A stretch of 6,596 nt of DNA from an uncultured Actinomycetes bacterium (GTDB lineage: Bacteria; Actinomycetota; Acidimicrobiia; Acidimicrobiales; Ilumatobacteraceae). The stretch lies in assembly GCA_903925985.1 (NCBI GenBank), contig CAIYHK010000091.1, positions 1 through 6,596 of the forward strand, written 5' to 3'. Shown one piece after another: positions 4,637-6,596 of the stretch. The notes below the pieces were generated by a model that was given only the letters and a program-made list of their open reading frames with translations, was not told the origin of the DNA and did no database searches. The position numbers and the translations under genes are program-made. Each line of letters starts with the position of its first letter. Position 1 is the first letter of the stretch.

Positions 4637-6596
4637 CTAATGGAAGTCGCGACTGGCATTGACCATCGCGACGGGCATGTGTTCAAGGTGTTCAGCAATC
4701 ACATTGATTGCGCCTTTGACTGATTCAAGCCTGCCGCGCACGATCATCGCCGTGGCACCAACTGCTACATCTTGAAAACGCTTCCAGCACCCGCGCGAAC
4801 ACAGAATATTTATGAGTCCAGTTTCGTCTTCGAGGTTGATGAAAGTTGTGCCCTTTGCTGTGGCCGGGCGTTGACGATGCGTAACAATTCCACCGACAAT
4901 CACGCGCGAACCACTGCGCACCGAATGCAGATCAACTGAACGCAACACCCCAACGGTGTCCAGATATTCACGCACGAGAGCAATCGGGTGCACATCTGGT
5001 GAAACACCTGTGTAGGAGAGATCGGCGATTACTTTTTCCATTGCATTCATCTCGGGCAAATCTGGAGTTTCAGCACCCAACATCGTGCCCGGCAAATGTG
5101 CAGGATCAACTTTTGCGATCACGCCTGCTTGCCAGATTGCTTCGCGACGCTCAACACCACAGCTGGCGAATGCGTTTGCAGCCGACAGATTCTCGAGATG
5201 CGTTTTATTGATACCAGGGACACGATGGCGCAAATCTCCAGCATTCAGATAAGGAGCAGCGGAAGCGATCAACTGTGCGAGTTCAGTGCCCACACCACGC
5301 ACGGAATCCAAACCAATGCGCACAGCAAACCCACCCACCGACTCATCACAGGGCTCCAATGAAGCCACTGCACGAGAGCGGTTCACATCCACAGGACGTA
5401 TTTGAATGCCGTGACGTTTGGCGTCCTGCACGAGGGAATGTGGCGACCAAAACCCCATTGGCTGCGAATTGAGCAGTGCCACACAGAAAGCCGCTGGATA
5501 AAAACGCTTGAACCAGGCTGATGCATAAACCAGATACGCAAAACTCACCGAGTGACTCTCAGGGAATCCGTAGTTGGCAAAAGCGGCCATCTTGTTGAAG
5601 ATCTCATCGGCCACTTCTTTGCTCACACCGTTTTCGTACATTCCCTCATAAAGGCGTTGCTTGATAGCTTCCATGCGAGCAGTGGAACGCTTTGACCCCA
5701 TCGCTTGCCGTAATAGGTCTGCTTCATTTGGTGTGAAGTTCGCAACATCGATTGCCATCTGCATCAACTGTTCTTGGAACAACGGCACGCCGAGGGTTTT
5801 GGCGAGTGACTTCTCCAGCAATGGATGCAGATAGGTAACTGGCTCTTCTCCGTTGCGTCGCCTGATGTAGGGGTGGACTGACCCACCTTGGATGGGTCCT
5901 GGCCTAATGAGGGCCACTTCGACCACGATGTCGTAGAAGCGGCGCGGCCGCAACCGTGGAAGTGTGATCATCTGCGCTCGCGACTCAACTTGAAAGACCC
6001 CAACGGTGTCGGCGCGACACAACATCGCATACACCTCGTCGTCTTGAGGAATGGTTGCTAGATCAACCTCCACTCCATGGTTATCACGCACCAGATCAAC
6101 CACCTTGTGCAGCGCGGTCAACATACCGAGCCCCAGAAGATCAAATTTCACGAGGCCAGCAGCAGCGCAATCATCTTTGTCCCACTGCAAGACACTGCGA
6201 TTACGCATGCGTGCCCACTCCACAGGGCACACCTCGATCACCGGGCGATCACAGATCACCATGCCACCGGAATGAATACCGAGATGTCGTGGGGAGTCAG
6301 CGATTTGACTGATCATTTCATTGACAATGTCGGGATGATTACCTGCATGCTCATCCCCCACCGCTTTCAACACATCACGTACGGCCGACTTTGATCGATA
6401 AGTGATCACATTTGCCACTTGAGCTGCATGATGGCGTCCGTATCGATTGAAAACGTATTGGATTGCCTCTTCACGACGCGCACTTTCGATGTCCACATCA
6501 ATATCTGGAGGGCCATCGCGTTCTGGAGACAAGAAACGCTCAACCAAAAGCCCGAGTGAGACCGGATCGGCATTCGTGATTCCAAGCGAATAACAC
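4637..6596 (-). CDS. dnaE2: Error-prone DNA polymerase III alpha subunit DnaE2, N-terminus beyond window edge
   Basis: Polymerase of the ImuA'/ImuB/DnaE2 mutasome that copies damaged DNA and causes induced mutation. The frame is open to the right edge, so this is the C-terminal 652 residues of a protein normally about 1,050-1,150 long; the PHP domain is missing. Palm: PPDIDVDIES (codons 6508-6479) holds the catalytic Asp pair at 6499-6497 and 6493-6491; the third Asp is in VKFDLLGLG (6142-6140). PRHLGIHSGGMVICDRPV, SVLQWDKDDCAAAGLVKFD and VALIRPGPIQGGSVHPYIRR are actinobacterial DnaE2 hallmarks. Fingers follow (LFQEQLMQMAIDVA, FGFPESHSVSFAYLVY-like), then helix-hairpin-helix (PGINKTHLENL), an OB fold near 4920-4680, and the usual ending SRDFH. 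The thumb region before PRHLG looks about 20 residues shorter than in relatives. Family call is very firm; whether imuA'/imuB are nearby cannot be seen. No SOS box is visible because the 5' end is outside. Confidence 0.97.
   Translation of the reverse strand, partial: CYSLGITNADPVSLGLLVERFLSPERDGPPDIDVDIESARREEAIQYVFNRYGRHHAAQVANVITYRSKSAVRDVLKAVGDEHAGNHPDIVNEMISQIADSPRHLGIHSGGMVICDRPVIEVCPVEWARMRNRSVLQWDKDDCAAAGLVKFDLLGLGMLTALHKVVDLVRDNHGVEVDLATIPQDDEVYAMLCRADTVGVFQVESRAQMITLPRLRPRRFYDIVVEVALIRPGPIQGGSVHPYIRRRNGEEPVTYLHPLLEKSLAKTLGVPLFQEQLMQMAIDVANFTPNEADLLRQAMGSKRSTARMEAIKQRLYEGMYENGVSKEVADEIFNKMAAFANYGFPESHSVSFAYLVYASAWFKRFYPAAFCVALLNSQPMGFWSPHSLVQDAKRHGIQIRPVDVNRSRAVASLEPCDESVGGFAVRIGLDSVRGVGTELAQLIASAAPYLNAGDLRHRVPGINKTHLENLSAANAFASCGVERREAIWQAGVIAKVDPAHLPGTMLGAETPDLPEMNAMEKVIADLSYTGVSPDVHPIALVREYLDTVGVLRSVDLHSVRSGSRVIVGGIVTHRQRPATAKGTTFINLEDETGLINILCSRGCWKRFQDVAVGATAMIVRGRLESVKGAINVIAEHLEHMPVAMVNASRDFH
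4646..4672. terminator. Ten-pair hairpin inside the dnaE2 3' end, just past the DUF3039 stop
   Basis: GTCGCGA (4646-4652) pairs perfectly with TCGCGAC (4666-4672). After one bulged C (4653), TGG (4654-4656) pairs with CCA (4663-4665), leaving a six-base loop. The structure begins ten bases after the DUF3039 stop and encodes the VAMVNASRD of the dnaE2 tail on the other strand. On the plus strand no T-run follows. In the dnaE2 direction it is followed by a moderately T-rich TTCCATTAGCTATTC. It may slow or end transcription at this convergent junction; this is inferred. Confidence 0.4.

Noticed and set aside
6545..6547. TTG as the start codon of dnaE2 (636 residues)
   Set aside because: The frame continues upstream to the window edge and encodes YSLGITNADPVSLGLL, which is conserved DnaE family sequence, so the true start lies outside the window.
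1..6596. CRISPR arrays, tRNA/rRNA genes, insertion sequences, phage or toxin-antitoxin systems
   Set aside because: No regular direct repeats, tRNA-like folds, transposase motifs or inverted-repeat-bounded segments were seen; almost every base is accounted for by seven protein genes.

Overview
The window is a very densely packed stretch of bacterial chromosome. It holds seven protein genes, two of them cut by the window edges. Only about 70 bases lie outside coding sequence if the starts chosen here are right. Gene content points to the Actinomycetota: an error-prone DnaE2 polymerase of the actinobacterial type, a DUF3039 protein, an FmdB-type zinc ribbon with a Gly/Cys-rich tail, and a rhomboid protease with an N-terminal B-box-like zinc finger. 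Base composition looks moderate rather than GC-rich, and genes abut or overlap. That would suit a streamlined, possibly aquatic actinobacterium, but the lineage is an inference and I cannot name a genus.

Left part (1-3200): surface-glycan genes. Two GT-B glycosyltransferases run on the minus strand and overlap by four bases (ATGA). The downstream one resembles WcaI/WbuB and runs off the left edge. The upstream one is a GT4 family enzyme. Diverging from them across 38 bases is a GDP-L-fucose synthase gene (fcl/wcaG) on the plus strand. Together they suggest synthesis of a fucose-containing (or related 6-deoxyhexose) polysaccharide. The partner gene gmd is not in view.

Middle (3197-4636): a rhomboid-family membrane protease gene overlaps the end of fcl. 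It converges on a small FmdB-type zinc-ribbon gene, which diverges from a small DUF3039 gene.

Right part (4637-6596): the C-terminal two thirds of DnaE2, an error-prone DNA polymerase III alpha subunit of the ImuA'/ImuB/DnaE2 damage-tolerance system, on the minus strand and open at the right edge. Its stop codon directly abuts the DUF3039 stop codon.

Both divergent gaps hold -10-like hexamers placed 6-7 bases before the start codons, as expected for leaderless transcripts, which are common in Actinobacteria. Both convergent junctions carry hairpins inside or across coding ends. No RNA genes, mobile elements, CRISPR arrays or long repeats were seen. I did not find a clearly new biological system. 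The most notable points are the compact thumb region of DnaE2, the hairpin overlapping the conserved dnaE2 3' end, and the apparently leaderless divergent promoters.
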